From assembly GCA_023627715.1 (NCBI GenBank), contig JAMAHW010000063.1:183736-247735 (forward strand): a DNA stretch of 64,000 nucleotides, given 5' to 3'. This DNA is from Periconia sp. R9002 (Eukaryota; Ascomycota; Dothideomycetes; Pleosporales; Periconiaceae). Position 1 is the stretch's first letter. Each line of letters starts with the position of its first letter. Below are positions 19,046 through 29,691 of this stretch, piece by piece. The notes beneath the pieces were generated by a model. The model saw only the letters and a list, made by a program, of their open reading frames with translations. It ran no database searches and was not told the origin of the DNA. Both the position numbers and the translations under genes were made by a program.

Positions 19046-22000
19046 ATGCCTCAGCCCTCACCAGCCATGACTCCCGCGACCCCGCAAATCGACCCTTCGT
19101 CCTTGCCTCTGGCCGATTATTTCTTCATATCCGGTATCGAGTCTTCACAAGTATACGACGAGCGTTCCCAACCAGCCACTCTTGCCTCCGCACCTGTCGA
19201 TGTCGAAACCATAGAGGAGGATAGAGCATTAGAGACCTCGAGCCGTCCACAGTCTCAAGAAGGCCTGCCCAACGGCGACAACGCGAAGCGCCAATCGGGA
19301 CACTCAACCTACGAGAATCGTTTGTCCACCGGTACTATCATCGGTCCAGATTCAAAACAAACAGCCAGCAACAGGAGTAGCGCCACGATCAAGGGTGTAC
19401 AGTTGGGTGGCTCCGGGCTCAGCGATGTCGATTTTGAGAATGCTCTTCGCAAATTCGCCTCGGAGCGGGAAAACTTTCTCGAAGAAATATCATTTTCAGC
19501 TGGCGTGGCACAACAAAATCGGCCAACTCCCAAAGCGCGCCCCCGACCCCAGCGTGTTCAGCAACATGACGACGGCAGTGGCAATCTCAGATCTGGTGTG
19601 GGTAGTATCCGGCGCCGCATATCCACCATGCAAAGCAGTCTCAAGAGGCAGCCATCAATGGCACGTCAAGGTAAGTGTTTTGCGCCCAGCGAATCAGTCA
19701 CTTTCCCATAATCCCTTTTTGCACGTGATTTGTTGTTTTCCGCATATACTAAAACAAGTTTACTAACTTCTAAGACGCAGCCTCCGTTCGAACCTCCAAA
19801 AGAATGTCTGGTTACAATTCAGTCATTCCGGCCCCGCAACCTTTCAATCCCGAACCGAATATGCATCCCCTCCTCCGTCGCTACGAGCCTGTACTATTAG
19901 ACCGTTATCCACCCAAAAACATGGTTGAAGAGTTGAAACGGAGAAACCCTTTCCCTGATTACGTACCCATGTTTGCATTTCCCAACGATGTCAGCGTAAT
20001 TTCATCCGACGAACGGCCCAAAACCTTGTGGCACGGCTTTGCCATGACTACTAGCGACAGCTCGAAGCTTTACGGCATTTGCATGATAGTGTGGATGCCA
20101 TTGAACCCGACGGCAGCTGAGGGGCTGGAGCGGCAATGTGAAGAGTGGAGGAGGCTTCACATGAACCAAGAAGAGCGCGAGCTCGCCAGCAGCTTGGGGG
20201 AGCGATTGGCCGTGGAACGAGCCAAATTGTCAACTCTCTTGGCACAGCTGCCGACTATGAAATCAGACAGTGAAGAGCGAGAGGAGCTCGAAGAGCAAAT
20301 TAGCGCGGTTGAGGAAAAGATTGGTCTCATGACAGACTTGCTCCGACCCGTGAGACATGGTGCTGCCGCTAAGATTGAAGGACTTACAGATGGAGAGACC
20401 GGACTCTGGATTCCACGGGCATACGGTGTGATGGGTCGCGACGCGACTCTGACACCATTCTGGAAAGAATGGCTGAAAGCCGTAGTGACTCCCATGTCCA
20501 ATGGCACAGTCCTTCGCGTGCCACCTAGTTCTCCACGAATCGGCATGTGGCAGCCGCTGGAGCGTTATGTTGTCAATCTGTGTGCGGAAGCCCTCAGCCC
20601 CATAACGTCCATCACCCAGGTCGAGATTGCCGTACGAGAGCTCCGTCTGTATGCCCGCAAAGAGGCTTTGAACGAAATTCCAGGTTCCCGCAACATTGAC
20701 ATTTACGCCCTGTTCCGTTGCCTTTCAATCCCCAACATTGTCACACTCTTCGAATATGTCCTCGCCGAATCGAAGATTATCCTATTGTCATCACATCCAG
20801 CCATGCTGCACCTAGCAAGTTTGGCCATTACTAATCTCCTGTATCCGTTCAAGTGGGCTGGTGTGTTCATACCCATATTGCCTGCCCGCTTGATTCAGAC
20901 CATTGAAGCACCTTGTCCCTACATCGTCGGTATTGAGCGCCGATACGAGCCGGCCGAATACCCTGACGATGATTATGTCCTCGTCGACTTGGATAGTGAT
21001 AGCGTGGGGTCTAATGGCTCTGCTCCGCCTCCACTTCCTCGCCAACAACGCCGCAAGCTCACATCTCTGTTACAACATTCTGCGCCTCACCACACCAGAT
21101 ATGGTGTTCCTACTGGTCCTCCGGCTTATGCTATTGAATCTTTCCCGTTTGATGCCTTCTGCTCGGAAAATCCAGGCGTATTTACACATCGGGCTATCCC
21201 ATCCTCTATTCATACTTACGTGGGTCTTAACTCGACTTCTTTCGGATCCATTTCCGGCCCATCCAGTTCGCGCCCATTGATCTACAATGCATTTCTACAA
21301 TCAAGCGCGCAGAGTCGCGGAAATGACAGGCCGACAACATCATCCACAGTAAAAACAGCGAGCAATTCTCCACCCTCGCCCAAAATATCTCCAGTCTCTG
21401 CAGCCTTTCCACCCCTACCTAGCACACCTATTTCACGTAGCGATTCCGGGTATGCACTGCAAGCAAATCTTCGTGAGAAGAGGTCGGGCCACTTTGAGAC
21501 TTCATCTAGGCGGAGTTCATCTTTTGGTTACGACCGGGTACCGCCAATGCTGAGAAGACCCAGTCAGGGACTTCTGGGCCACTCATCAACAGGTTCGACT
21601 TCATCACTAAGCTACGAACTTCGCGCGCCCTCTTCGTACGCGCCATCTGTCTATGCGCAGTCTACTTTAGCCGCATCAACCATTATGCCGGGGTTATCGA
21701 TGCAGCCAGTGCGCAACACCGAAACCACGCGTTGGCACGAAGGACATTGCATGCAATGGCGGCCGCATGAAGAGAAAGCGTCGTGCACGATATGCGACGA
21801 AAAGTCGGATGATGGATTGTATCGCTGCAATAGTAAGTTTGATCCAAACGCATGCACCATGACAAGGAAACTTATCTGACTTGTAACAGGTTGCGGCACT
21901 TTTGCCCATGGTAGATGCGTCGAAACAATATGCATAGTGTGCCCAACTGCTTTCCGGCCCGATCAGGTCCGGGCGTCTTTTGTCAGATGTTTTGCTAGCT

Positions 22001-22590
22001 TGCTTTACACGTACCGACGTTACCTGGTTCCCGCAACCGGCGACCGGAAAAAGTCGGGTCTGTTATACCAGTTCAAGATGGAGGAGTTTATGAAGAGTAT
22101 GCCTCATGAGAATATGCAATACATGCAGATGTTGCAGCAAACGCAATGCTTCAACGAATTCATCCATGAGCGTGAAAGCACTCGCTCAGATGACCCTTCG
22201 ATCAAACTGTTCGACGAAATCATCCTCGCCAAACGTAATCGCGGTGGTACAGGGTTCTTCCGCAAACCTAGAACTAACTTTTTGGCCGATACGACTGACC
22301 ATCTTTGGCGCACTGCATCCGCCACTCCACCAAATTCGAGGTTTCCGGGGGACTATCGTTCGGTGATCAGTCGCAGTCAGTACAATGTTTTTTCATAGAT
22401 TCACAGTACTAACAAATTCGCAGTACCGGCTAAATTAGATCCAACTCTGATGAAAGAGCCGCGAGTTATTCAAGGTGTCCCACGAATGCCAATGGCAAAG
22501 GCTCGACGCAAACCTATTCCTTCGATGCTAGGTCCTAATGGCTTGGGCCCCAACGGCCAGGGTCCTAAACACCCGGTCACACCTCCTTGA
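19046..22590 (+). CDS. DENN-domain protein with C-terminal C1-like zinc finger (putative Rab GEF)
   Basis: Four exons: 19046-19670, 19781-21832, 21890-22375 and 22424-22590 (3330 nt, 1109 aa). The first ATG in frame is at 19046; another at 19067 is possible. A disordered N-terminal region of about 230 aa is followed by uDENN (HPLLRRYEPVLLDRYPPKN, then KTLWHGFAMTT and YGICMIVWMP), a charged coiled-coil insertion of about 80 aa, cDENN (ALFRCLSIPNIVTLFEYVL, ESKIILLSSHPAML, FIPILPARLIQTIEAPCPYIVG) and dDENN parts split by a Ser-rich insertion. Near the C-terminus a zinc finger with C1 spacing is seen (HCMQW, CTICDEKSDDGLYRC, CGTFAHGRC, CIVC), interrupted by intron 2. DENN modules exchange GDP on Rab GTPases; the C1-like finger suggests membrane or lipid binding. 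The target Rab is unknown. All junctions keep the frame; the last intron is only 48 nt with a CTAAC branch point. Confidence 0.93.
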
Positions 22591-23623
22591 TTCCACAACA
22601 ACCCACCTCACATTTTCTCACTCCAAAAACACTGTGACGACCGACGACTGTCAACAAATCACGAATACCCAGCCATTCATGTCTCTCTCTTCCTCTCTCA
22701 TCTGCTCTTATCATTCCCCGATTTTTTTTATTGAATACTTATTAAAGTACCGGGCTCATCCAAGCATTGCATGTATTATATTAGCGTTCGAAACGGAGCA
22801 ATCTGGAGTCAGTCACATCACCAAAAAATGCTTTTGATGGAGTTTGTCCATCTCCCTTCACAGTGGGAAGAGAGATTTGATTTCTGGAAAAATCAATGTC
22901 TTTTTGACGCATTTGCTGCGGTGGTTTTTGTCGTCTATCTTGTCTCGAGATGACTTTCTTTTTTCCTACTCGTGAGTTTGAGCAAAAGAAGAAGATAGCT
23001 TGTTGGCTCTTTTCTTCTTGATCTTCTTGTCGTTCAAGAGCATCCTGTTTTTGCAATTTGATAAGATAGATAGACGGGGTTTCGGGCGGACGCGTCATCT
23101 CCGCGGCGGTTGGCGAAATGTTGTGCTTTTTCTGGCTGTCTTGATTTCGCCAGAGTCTGTTCGGTTGCCTGTTTGCTTGCTTGCTTAGATATCCCCAGTT
23201 ATCTCCTATATAATTACTCATTGAATTCACCTCAATACACCTTCCTTACCTAGCCAGATATTTCCCCCATAAACACGGATGTGCATTTAAGATGGATATA
23301 GGAACGAATTATGCATATTTACTCTTGATCAAGAACAGAATGAATGCTCTGCCAATCAGACGTCGAGCTGATCCTTTGACCCTCTTCATAACAGGGTATA
23401 CCGTATACGCCGTATTCGAACCTTGATTAAGCTGTAGTGTGCACGTGATCACGCGTCGTTGCCGCGACTTCAACAGCAATGGAGACAATGTGGCCGATTG
23501 GACTTCCTCTCTCTTCCTCTACCTCATTTTTGAATACAATAAGCTCCTTTTACGCTAAAATACAGCCCAAGAACGGTGCATTGCGCTATTTGGTTGTTCA
23601 CATCTATTCAGCTCCTCGTCTCC
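22591..23623. other. intergenic region
   Basis: 1.03 kb between the DENN gene and the acyltransferase gene. Short T-rich stretches; no gene or repeat recognised. Confidence 0.45.
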
Positions 23624-25177
23624 ATGCCTCTTCCCAAACCGCAAGCATCGATGCATCAGTGGAGTCAGTCTCAGTCTGGGTACTGGGAACGAAATATAGA
23701 CGAGTGTGAAACATTCTACAAGGCATCTGCTCAGAATAAGAATGGGAGCTTTCCCGTTACCGGCAGTGCATCTTTCACAATCAAGTCGTCGGATGCAATC
23801 GCGGACGAAAGTGAGCGTCGAATCGAGGCTGCTCTACGAGAATCCTGGGGAATGCTCCGTTACAATCACCCGACTTTGGCCTCTCGCATTCAGCATGATC
23901 CGAAGAGTGGCAAGAATAAGAGAATATATGCGCCGTTTCAGCACGGCGATGGAGAGGAACACTGGCTACATTCAACGTTCAAGGTTGTCGATTGTGACAA
24001 GAACGCAACCCAATGGTTCAACAATGATGCCCCTCTTTCCGATGTCTCGACTATTTTTTGGGTCAGGTCAAAAACAGATAGCAGTATCTTGCACACGGTT
24101 TTTCTACGGTGCCCCCATGATGTCACCGACGGGGTTGGTGTACTTCAACTAGTTGACCAACTTTTCGCTCATGCTGCCCTAGTTTTTGGGCAAAAAGCAC
24201 AACATATCTTGCCCGATTGGGGTATGGAGTGCACAAGGCTTTCGCCATCTTTGCGTGTCGCTGCTGCGATTCCCGAGTCACTTTCCCAGGCTCAGACCAC
24301 ACGTTTCGAGGAAATCCAGGCCCATAATGCTATGGTCTACAAACACGAACATATTCTAAGTCTTCCTGTCAGCAATACTGCTGGGGCTTTTACCCATGGT
24401 CAAATCCAGCGTGTTGCCATGCTTGTCCCCAAATCTCTTACTGGGGAGATACTGTATCGCTGCAAGGCTATCGCCCAGGGGGTCAACATAACTCACGTCT
24501 TCACATCGGCGGTAGCAATAGCTCTTTCAGAACTACAGCCCCGGACGGAAAACTCCTATTCTGCTAGGTACATCAGCCACAGCTTGATCAACCTGCGCCC
24601 GTACTGCCAGCCACCTTACAACGGTCCAACTTACGCCGCTGCCGCATACCACACCGTCTCCGCTCAAGCATTAGGTATTGATCTGACTGTTCCCGGTTCG
24701 AAAGACACAAAGGTCTCGTCAAAACCCCACGAATTATCGCGAATTGCAATCGAGGTTAGAGACTTTTACGCAAAAGTCCGTCCAGTAGCCTCTTCCGAGC
24801 TCCACGAGCAAATCGCTCTAGCTCCCTTGTCTTTCAAAGCAATCACCCCACCATCACCTGGCCCAGACGATCCTCCACCGAATTTCTCAGAGACTGCCTT
24901 CTGCCCTGTCTCCTTCTCCTCCGTCGGTAATGTCGCGTCAATGGTGGCGCCCCGCCATGGTCCGTTCGAACTCGAGGACGTGTGGGCTGTTAGTGAACCC
25001 ATCGGCGCGGGCGTAGCGCTCTTTTCCACAAGCTGGGGTGGACAGTTGCAACTTGCTGCGACGTTTGATACGCGCTTTCATAATCCTCAATTTGTAAACG
25101 CGTTTTTGGGGCGCGTTTTGCGATGTGTACGCGAGGGATTGAAGATTGAGGAAAGTCATGGTTCACAGGTTCTCTGA
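23624..25177 (+). CDS. HxxxD acyltransferase, CAT/Tri3-like
   Basis: Single exon, 517 aa. The upstream frame extends without an ATG, so I start at ATG 23624 (MPLPKPQASM). The protein belongs to the chloramphenicol-acetyltransferase-like acyl-CoA-dependent superfamily: the catalytic HxxxD motif is HDVTDG near residue 164, preceded by a strand VFLRCP. The remaining layout, with a long second half holding THVFTSAVAIAL and SHSLINLRPYCQPPYNG, resembles fungal trichothecene 15-O-acetyltransferase (Tri3) and related alcohol acyltransferases. It would transfer an acyl group from CoA to a hydroxyl of a small molecule; the substrate is not predictable. No polyketide, peptide or terpene synthase or P450 is nearby, so it does not sit in a recognisable biosynthetic cluster here. 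A polyadenylation-like AATAAA is 93 bp after the stop. Confidence 0.85.
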   Translation: MPLPKPQASMHQWSQSQSGYWERNIDECETFYKASAQNKNGSFPVTGSASFTIKSSDAIADESERRIEAALRESWGMLRYNHPTLASRIQHDPKSGKNKRIYAPFQHGDGEEHWLHSTFKVVDCDKNATQWFNNDAPLSDVSTIFWVRSKTDSSILHTVFLRCPHDVTDGVGVLQLVDQLFAHAALVFGQKAQHILPDWGMECTRLSPSLRVAAAIPESLSQAQTTRFEEIQAHNAMVYKHEHILSLPVSNTAGAFTHGQIQRVAMLVPKSLTGEILYRCKAIAQGVNITHVFTSAVAIALSELQPRTENSYSARYISHSLINLRPYCQPPYNGPTYAAAAYHTVSAQALGIDLTVPGSKDTKVSSKPHELSRIAIEVRDFYAKVRPVASSELHEQIALAPLSFKAITPPSPGPDDPPPNFSETAFCPVSFSSVGNVASMVAPRHGPFELEDVWAVSEPIGAGVALFSTSWGGQLQLAATFDTRFHNPQFVNAFLGRVLRCVREGLKIEESHGSQVL

Positions 25178-25269
25178 ATAGTTTGTTTGTTTGTTGAAAA
25201 GGGGCATATGCATGGTGTGATATGAAATTCAAAAGTCATTGGAAGATGAGCGGAAAATTGTAGTAGACG

Positions 25270-25275
25270 AATAAA
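25270..25275 (+). terminator. polyadenylation-like AATAAA after the acyltransferase gene
   Basis: AATAAA about 93 bp downstream of the stop at 25177, in the 329-bp convergent gap before the secreted-protein gene. Nothing else is recognised in that gap. Fungal poly(A) signals are loose, so this is only suggestive. Confidence 0.35.
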
Positions 25276-25506
25276 TTCAGCCGATCTATTTCATCCACAC
25301 GAACCAAGTAAGCAAACAACTCGAATCTATTTTTCTAACGGGTTGATCGGTAAAGACAGTAACTGGACATCGAGATCCAAATGCTAAAAAAATATACAAT
25401 GTAAAACTCTAAATCCTCCATCGAATCGAAATCAAAAAAAGGTCATTCCTATCCATAGCCAACCCCGTTTCGTCAAAAAAGAGACATCAGATGCCAACGA
25501 GTGCAT

Positions 25507-25950
25507 CTAGCAGCTGCTGTACTGAGGAACGGACTTGAACTTCCAGTCGGAGACGGTGGAGGTACCGCCGTGCTCGCAGCCGCCGATCTCGTTCTGGAGG
25601 CGGAGGACGCAGTCGGCCTCGGCGAGGGAGGCTTCGGAGGCCTTGCCGACCCACTGGACGGAGAAGGAAGCAAAGGTCTTGGCCCTCACACGGTCGTTGG
25701 CGATGGGGCCGCAGCCGTACTTGATGGCGTTTTGCTGGAAGGAGCCGCTGAGCTGGGACTTGCAGTACTGGGCGGCGAGACCCTTGGCCTCATCACGGTT
25801 GCTGGGCCTGGGGGGAAAGAGTTAATAGGGTTTGGAATAGGCAAGTGAGCAAACAGCGTACCATGAAGGGTTGTAGCCGTTGGTGTCGCACTTGGCGGCG
25901 GCCAAAGAGAAGGCGGGAGCGAGGACAGCGAGGATGGTGAGGAACTGCAT
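25507..25950 (-). CDS. small secreted six-cysteine protein (Y3-like, effector-like)
   Basis: Two exons: 25950-25862 and 25807-25507 (390 nt, 129 aa), 54-nt intron. Residues 1 to about 19 (MQFLTILAVLAPAFSLAAA) form a typical signal peptide with cleavage likely after Ala. The mature protein of about 110 aa has six cysteines, enough for three disulfides: in AKCDTN, QYCKS, YGCGP, ADCVL, GGCEH and the C-terminal SSC. The end of the protein (EADCVLRLQNEIGGCEHGG, then a Trp-Lys-Phe segment and a final Cys) resembles the fungal glycan-binding Y3-like secreted family; this is from memory of the pattern and only moderately sure. Such proteins are abundant in plant-associated fungi and may act as effectors or lectins. 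Codon use is strongly C-ending, which suggests high expression, and a TATA box precedes the gene. The 3' splice site has a second AG six bases later that would give a changed residue. Confidence 0.82.
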
Positions 25951-26124
25951 TTTGATTGTTTTGGAGAAAGAAGAGTTTGTTGTTGAAGTTTGGTTGTTTT
26001 TGTCAAAAAAAGAACCTGTAAAGACTGTAAAGGTAGTGGGTTTGTTGTAGAAACGAATGGAAGTGTTGGAAAGTAGAGAAGTTGTTTGTTTGATGATTTA
26101 GAAAACGAGCGAACATGCTCGAGA

Positions 26125-26132
26125 CTTATATA
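26125..26132 (-). promoter_or_regulatory. TATA box of the secreted-protein gene
   Basis: TATATAAG on the minus strand, 175 bp before the ATG at 25950. Confidence 0.65.
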
Positions 26133-26168
26133 CCTAAATGTTTCTACCCTACGGTCTACCAGACGTCG

Positions 26169-26883
26169 TCTCGCGCGACATGGTGTACTATTGCCAACTG
26201 CATTTGGAGCGGGGGCCAAGTGAAGGGAGTCGATGGAGTCTTTGCTGGTGAGTCCGAGAGCTAGGATGGGGTCATGGATGGGTAGAACGCTCCATGCTTG
26301 TCCACTTCGATGTTCGGATAGCGAAGCTGGGGGTGAATTTCGCCAGGGTCTCGCACGACATGACCTCTGAAGAGTACACGCCTGGAGAGAGCTATGCTAC
26401 GAGTTGCATAGTGCTGTCCGCTAGTCTGAGCATTTAGCTTTACTTCGACTAGTACTCTGCCACGACAGTTGATGCATTGGCCTCTCGCGCGAAAATCAAA
26501 TGTTTTCATAATGCCCGCGCTCTTCTCGGAAGATGTTCAGGGAGACGTGTGCCAATGCTCCTTCGAGTCCGGGCGGCAAAAAAGAAATGCAATTGAATAG
26601 CCCAGAGGGGAATTTACTATGGATCGTTTAGGTAGAGCTTGCGTGTGTTCTCGCGCGACATCACGTTTAGGTACACGGGCCCATGTTTGTTTACGGCCGT
26701 TGGGGCTGTTAAGGGTTAGCTAGCTACCGTACGACAGCTCCAACTGCGGTGTCAAAAGCAAATATTGAACTTAATCTCCTTATGATATGGTGGTCTGTTG
26801 AACTTGACAGAGCTATGCCTAAGTGTTGCTGTTCGTTACAGTGTTCAATTGAAGTCAATTTCAAAAATACTCCGCCACGACAT
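26169..26883 (+). repeat. cluster of the motif TCTCGCRCGACAT
   Basis: Copies at 26169-26181, 26349-26361 and 26649-26661 are identical or differ at one position; 26456-26468 and 26871-26883 are looser (GCCACGACA core), and 26483-26496 is a partial copy. All are in the same orientation, with irregular spacing of about 100 to 220 bp. They lie 0.2 to 0.95 kb upstream of the secreted-protein gene, so they may be binding sites; alternatively they are remnants of an old repeated sequence. Confidence 0.5.
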
Positions 26884-28403
26884 CAAGGTCAAGTTGTACA
26901 ACGCGGCATTGCAAAACCTTACGTACGTTGGGCTTAAACCCCAAAAAGGTAGGCCTATAGGGCGAGATAGCGGGTCCCCGTAAGCGCTACTGGGGGCTTA
27001 ATTGCTCCTCGGGAATATTATCTCGCTAACTTAATTGATGGTGTTACAGATATTTCTGTGCAAAGCCGATGTTTCCACACTGTAATCACCGCTCGCTAAA
27101 AGATTCGCGGCTATCCCCCTTCAAATCTTCTAGGTAGTGTTGGTGTATACAGAAATAGACAACTCTAAAACATGATGCTGGAAAGACGGGGGGAGTGTTG
27201 TTCTCGATGGAGCATAGACGAGTGTCGATGCGGCGGCAGTGGAGATTCTCGCCCCCCGAGATTCGGTCTTAAGTGCGTAACTTTGTTTTTGACAAGGAGA
27301 TGGGGATAGGGCTGGGCAGTCTAGGCTCTGTTCGCTCTCGCTTCTAACTTACCCCGACTCTCCGCGAGAGATGCTTTGGATCTCATACATTGGATCGGAT
27401 AGTCGCGTTCCCGGGCTCAATTTCCATCGGACATTTCTTAGCGCATCGCCTATGTATGTGCTCAACTGTGAGCACATGATGCTTTGTTTCTGGGGGTCTG
27501 GAGGGGCCGAACACGAAGAATTGGAGCTCATCATCTTATAACTGCGGTATTTTCTCTTAGGGGATGGACGCCTATTCGACGTTGTTGGCATCACGACAGC
27601 ATCTCGATTAGAGGATGCTTGCAGACCGGTCAAGATTGCTTTTGGGAATCCAAGTCATTATCATCTTCTCTCCTTCTCACACTGTGACAGCACCGATCAG
27701 AGGAATGATATTTCTCTTCACTCTTGGTAGGCCGTTTTCCATCTTTGAGACTCTTCAATCTTAGAAGAAGGCTAAAGATGGATGGCGAAGGGCGTAGATC
27801 TCCTTTTATACCCAAATCAACAAGCCAAGCAATCTCGTCCACAGGCGATGTTTTTGATTGTCTACTGGAAAAGGCATGCTCTCACGAGTTGAGTTATGAA
27901 TGAACTACCGGACTGAATATGGCGTGGTCAAGGCCGCATGAGAATGCCATCGAAAAGCATCACGGCCCAAAGCTTCCCGGAACAAAGCTTTAAACCCTTA
28001 GCGCCCGAGTCATTACTAGTATCATTAAGATCAATCAGCCTGAGTAGGTACTATGATGCCAACACATGGTGTCAATAAGAGTTCATGTGGATGAAGTGGG
28101 ATGCTAGAATCAAGAATATTGAGCAAATGACCTAGAATTTGTTTACGCTGGCAAGTAAATGATTGCTATAAACTGCATTGAATTCCTGAAAGCAGGAGGT
28201 GGCCACAAACTTTTCTATATCTGCTAAAAAGACAAAAATATCGGCCCAAGTGCGTGTTAGCGCCGCTAAGTTTGTGGGCTAAGGAGTTATGAGATATTTT
28301 GGTGGAGTTTGTAGTATTTGTGCCATAGAAGAGGTTGTACAACAGTTGTGTCCTTTCTCGGAAGCATGTTGTTATTACATAAGATTACATGTTTAGTATA
28401 TGC

Positions 28404-29426
28404 TCATTTTCGTACAACAGATTTTCGCGGCAACTTGGGCGCTGAATTAGGGGAGAAGTCATGCAGCGGTCTCTTGCATCGATTCATGGGTTTGGCTGCA
28501 GGTTGCGTTGCATCCAGATACCAGTTGGCTAAGATGGCACTCGAGGTACTAGCCGTCCAGTACAACATGAGTGCAGCGGGTATGTGCTGACAGAAAGGCA
28601 CTATCAACAAAGATACTCCTATCAGCCCTCTTCGCAGCCCTTTTTGTAATCCAGTTTCTCCAATTGGTGTCACCCGCAATCTTCCTCCTCTGGTGTGAAG
28701 ATTGAGCAACATGAGCGCAGACACGACGCATGGGAGGAGACCTAAGGGGTCGGGCTCGAGGAGATTGGGAAACCAGAGCATGCCTTCGTTAGCGAATGTG
28801 GGCTCGTACCAATTGTTGGTACCGAGGGTGACGCCGTGCAGAGATGTTTCCGTATCCTTGAGTCCCATACCGGTCAAGAACATGCCAAATAGACCATCCC
28901 TCATGTCGGCCATCCTTCTGAGCACTTCGGACATGATGAGGTACATAGGTAAAGGGGCTATAGTCCACGCGAGTTGCGACTTGAAGGAGCAGTCCCACCT
29001 CCGGTCTAATTGCGCCAACCGCCTCTTCCGCACCGCAGTCATGCGTTTCCAAGCTTGTTGTGGATCATCAAACGGACCCTCATCGCGCAACACGGCCTTA
29101 GTGTTTTGATGTGCAATGGCATGTCGAAGGGGGAGGGTGCTCAAGTACCGCACAGTCATTCCGCGTGTCCTGAAACCTATAGTCCAGAGAAGCAAGCCAC
29201 GCACCACAAAGGCGGACGCAGGTATGGCAGCGTACCATGGCACAACCTCGTGGAGGGTGGTGAGCACGCTGTGTGGGAGTGAGAGGAATAGGGTGGTGGC
29301 ATCTTCGCGTCGGGCGGTTGCGTGAAAGGCTCGGCTGCGAAGGGTTATCTGCGGTGGGGGCAACCGGATGGCAGTGCGTGAGAGACGGCAATATGCTTGG
29401 TGTTGTAATAAGCGCAAGGGCGACAT
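28404..29426 (-). CDS. COX18: mitochondrial inner-membrane insertase Cox18 (Oxa1/YidC family)
   Basis: Single exon, 340 aa. The frame extends upstream without an ATG, and ATG 29426 gives a clear mitochondrial presequence: MSPLRLLQHQAYCRLSRTA, rich in Arg and Leu without acidic residues, followed by RSRAFHATA, a likely processing site. Then comes the first membrane span (VPWYAAIPASAFVVRGLLL), a charged matrix loop containing DDPQQAWKRM, further spans around LAWTIAPLPMYLIMSEVL and DPLGLLPCVVSALMLLNLH, and a last span ending ALMLYWTASTSSAILAN. Cox18 exports the C-terminal tail of cytochrome oxidase subunit 2 across the inner membrane and lacks the ribosome-binding tail of Oxa1; the short C-terminus here agrees. 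The gene is divergent from ALG11, with 265 bp between the starts. Confidence 0.9.
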   Translation of the reverse strand: MSPLRLLQHQAYCRLSRTAIRLPPPQITLRSRAFHATARREDATTLFLSLPHSVLTTLHEVVPWYAAIPASAFVVRGLLLWTIGFRTRGMTVRYLSTLPLRHAIAHQNTKAVLRDEGPFDDPQQAWKRMTAVRKRRLAQLDRRWDCSFKSQLAWTIAPLPMYLIMSEVLRRMADMRDGLFGMFLTGMGLKDTETSLHGVTLGTNNWYEPTFANEGMLWFPNLLEPDPLGLLPCVVSALMLLNLHTRGGRLRVTPIGETGLQKGLRRGLIGVSLLIVPFCQHIPAALMLYWTASTSSAILANWYLDATQPAAKPMNRCKRPLHDFSPNSAPKLPRKSVVRK

Positions 29427-29691
29427 TTTGCAGCCGAATGGCGATGGGGTCGCATAATATTTGGACGGTTGCGAGCAGTGGTCGTTGCGATTGCCATGCG
29501 GCTCCCACGCCGCTGCAGAAAGAAGCTTGGGCCGTCTTGAACCAGACTGTCGGGCCGCGCCAGGAACACTAGCCACAGATCATCATCCCACCTCTCGCAA
29601 ACACGTCACCTCTCCAAGAGTTGTCTGACCTACAATTCTTTGGCTCTCGATTTTTTCCCTTGCTTGTGTTACCCGGCCACTGCTGTCCGGT

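Larger units (their letters stand above)
25951..28403. other. long intergenic region upstream of the secreted-protein gene
   Basis: 2.45 kb. The first 0.95 kb hold a TATA box and a cluster of a 13-bp motif (separate entries). The rest (about 27000-28400) is AT-rich with no convincing gene; short frames on both strands lack family resemblance. Confidence 0.5.

Noticed and set aside
23400..23440. tRNA-like B-box (GGTTCGAATAC on the minus strand)
   Set aside because: No matching A-box or cloverleaf could be found around it.
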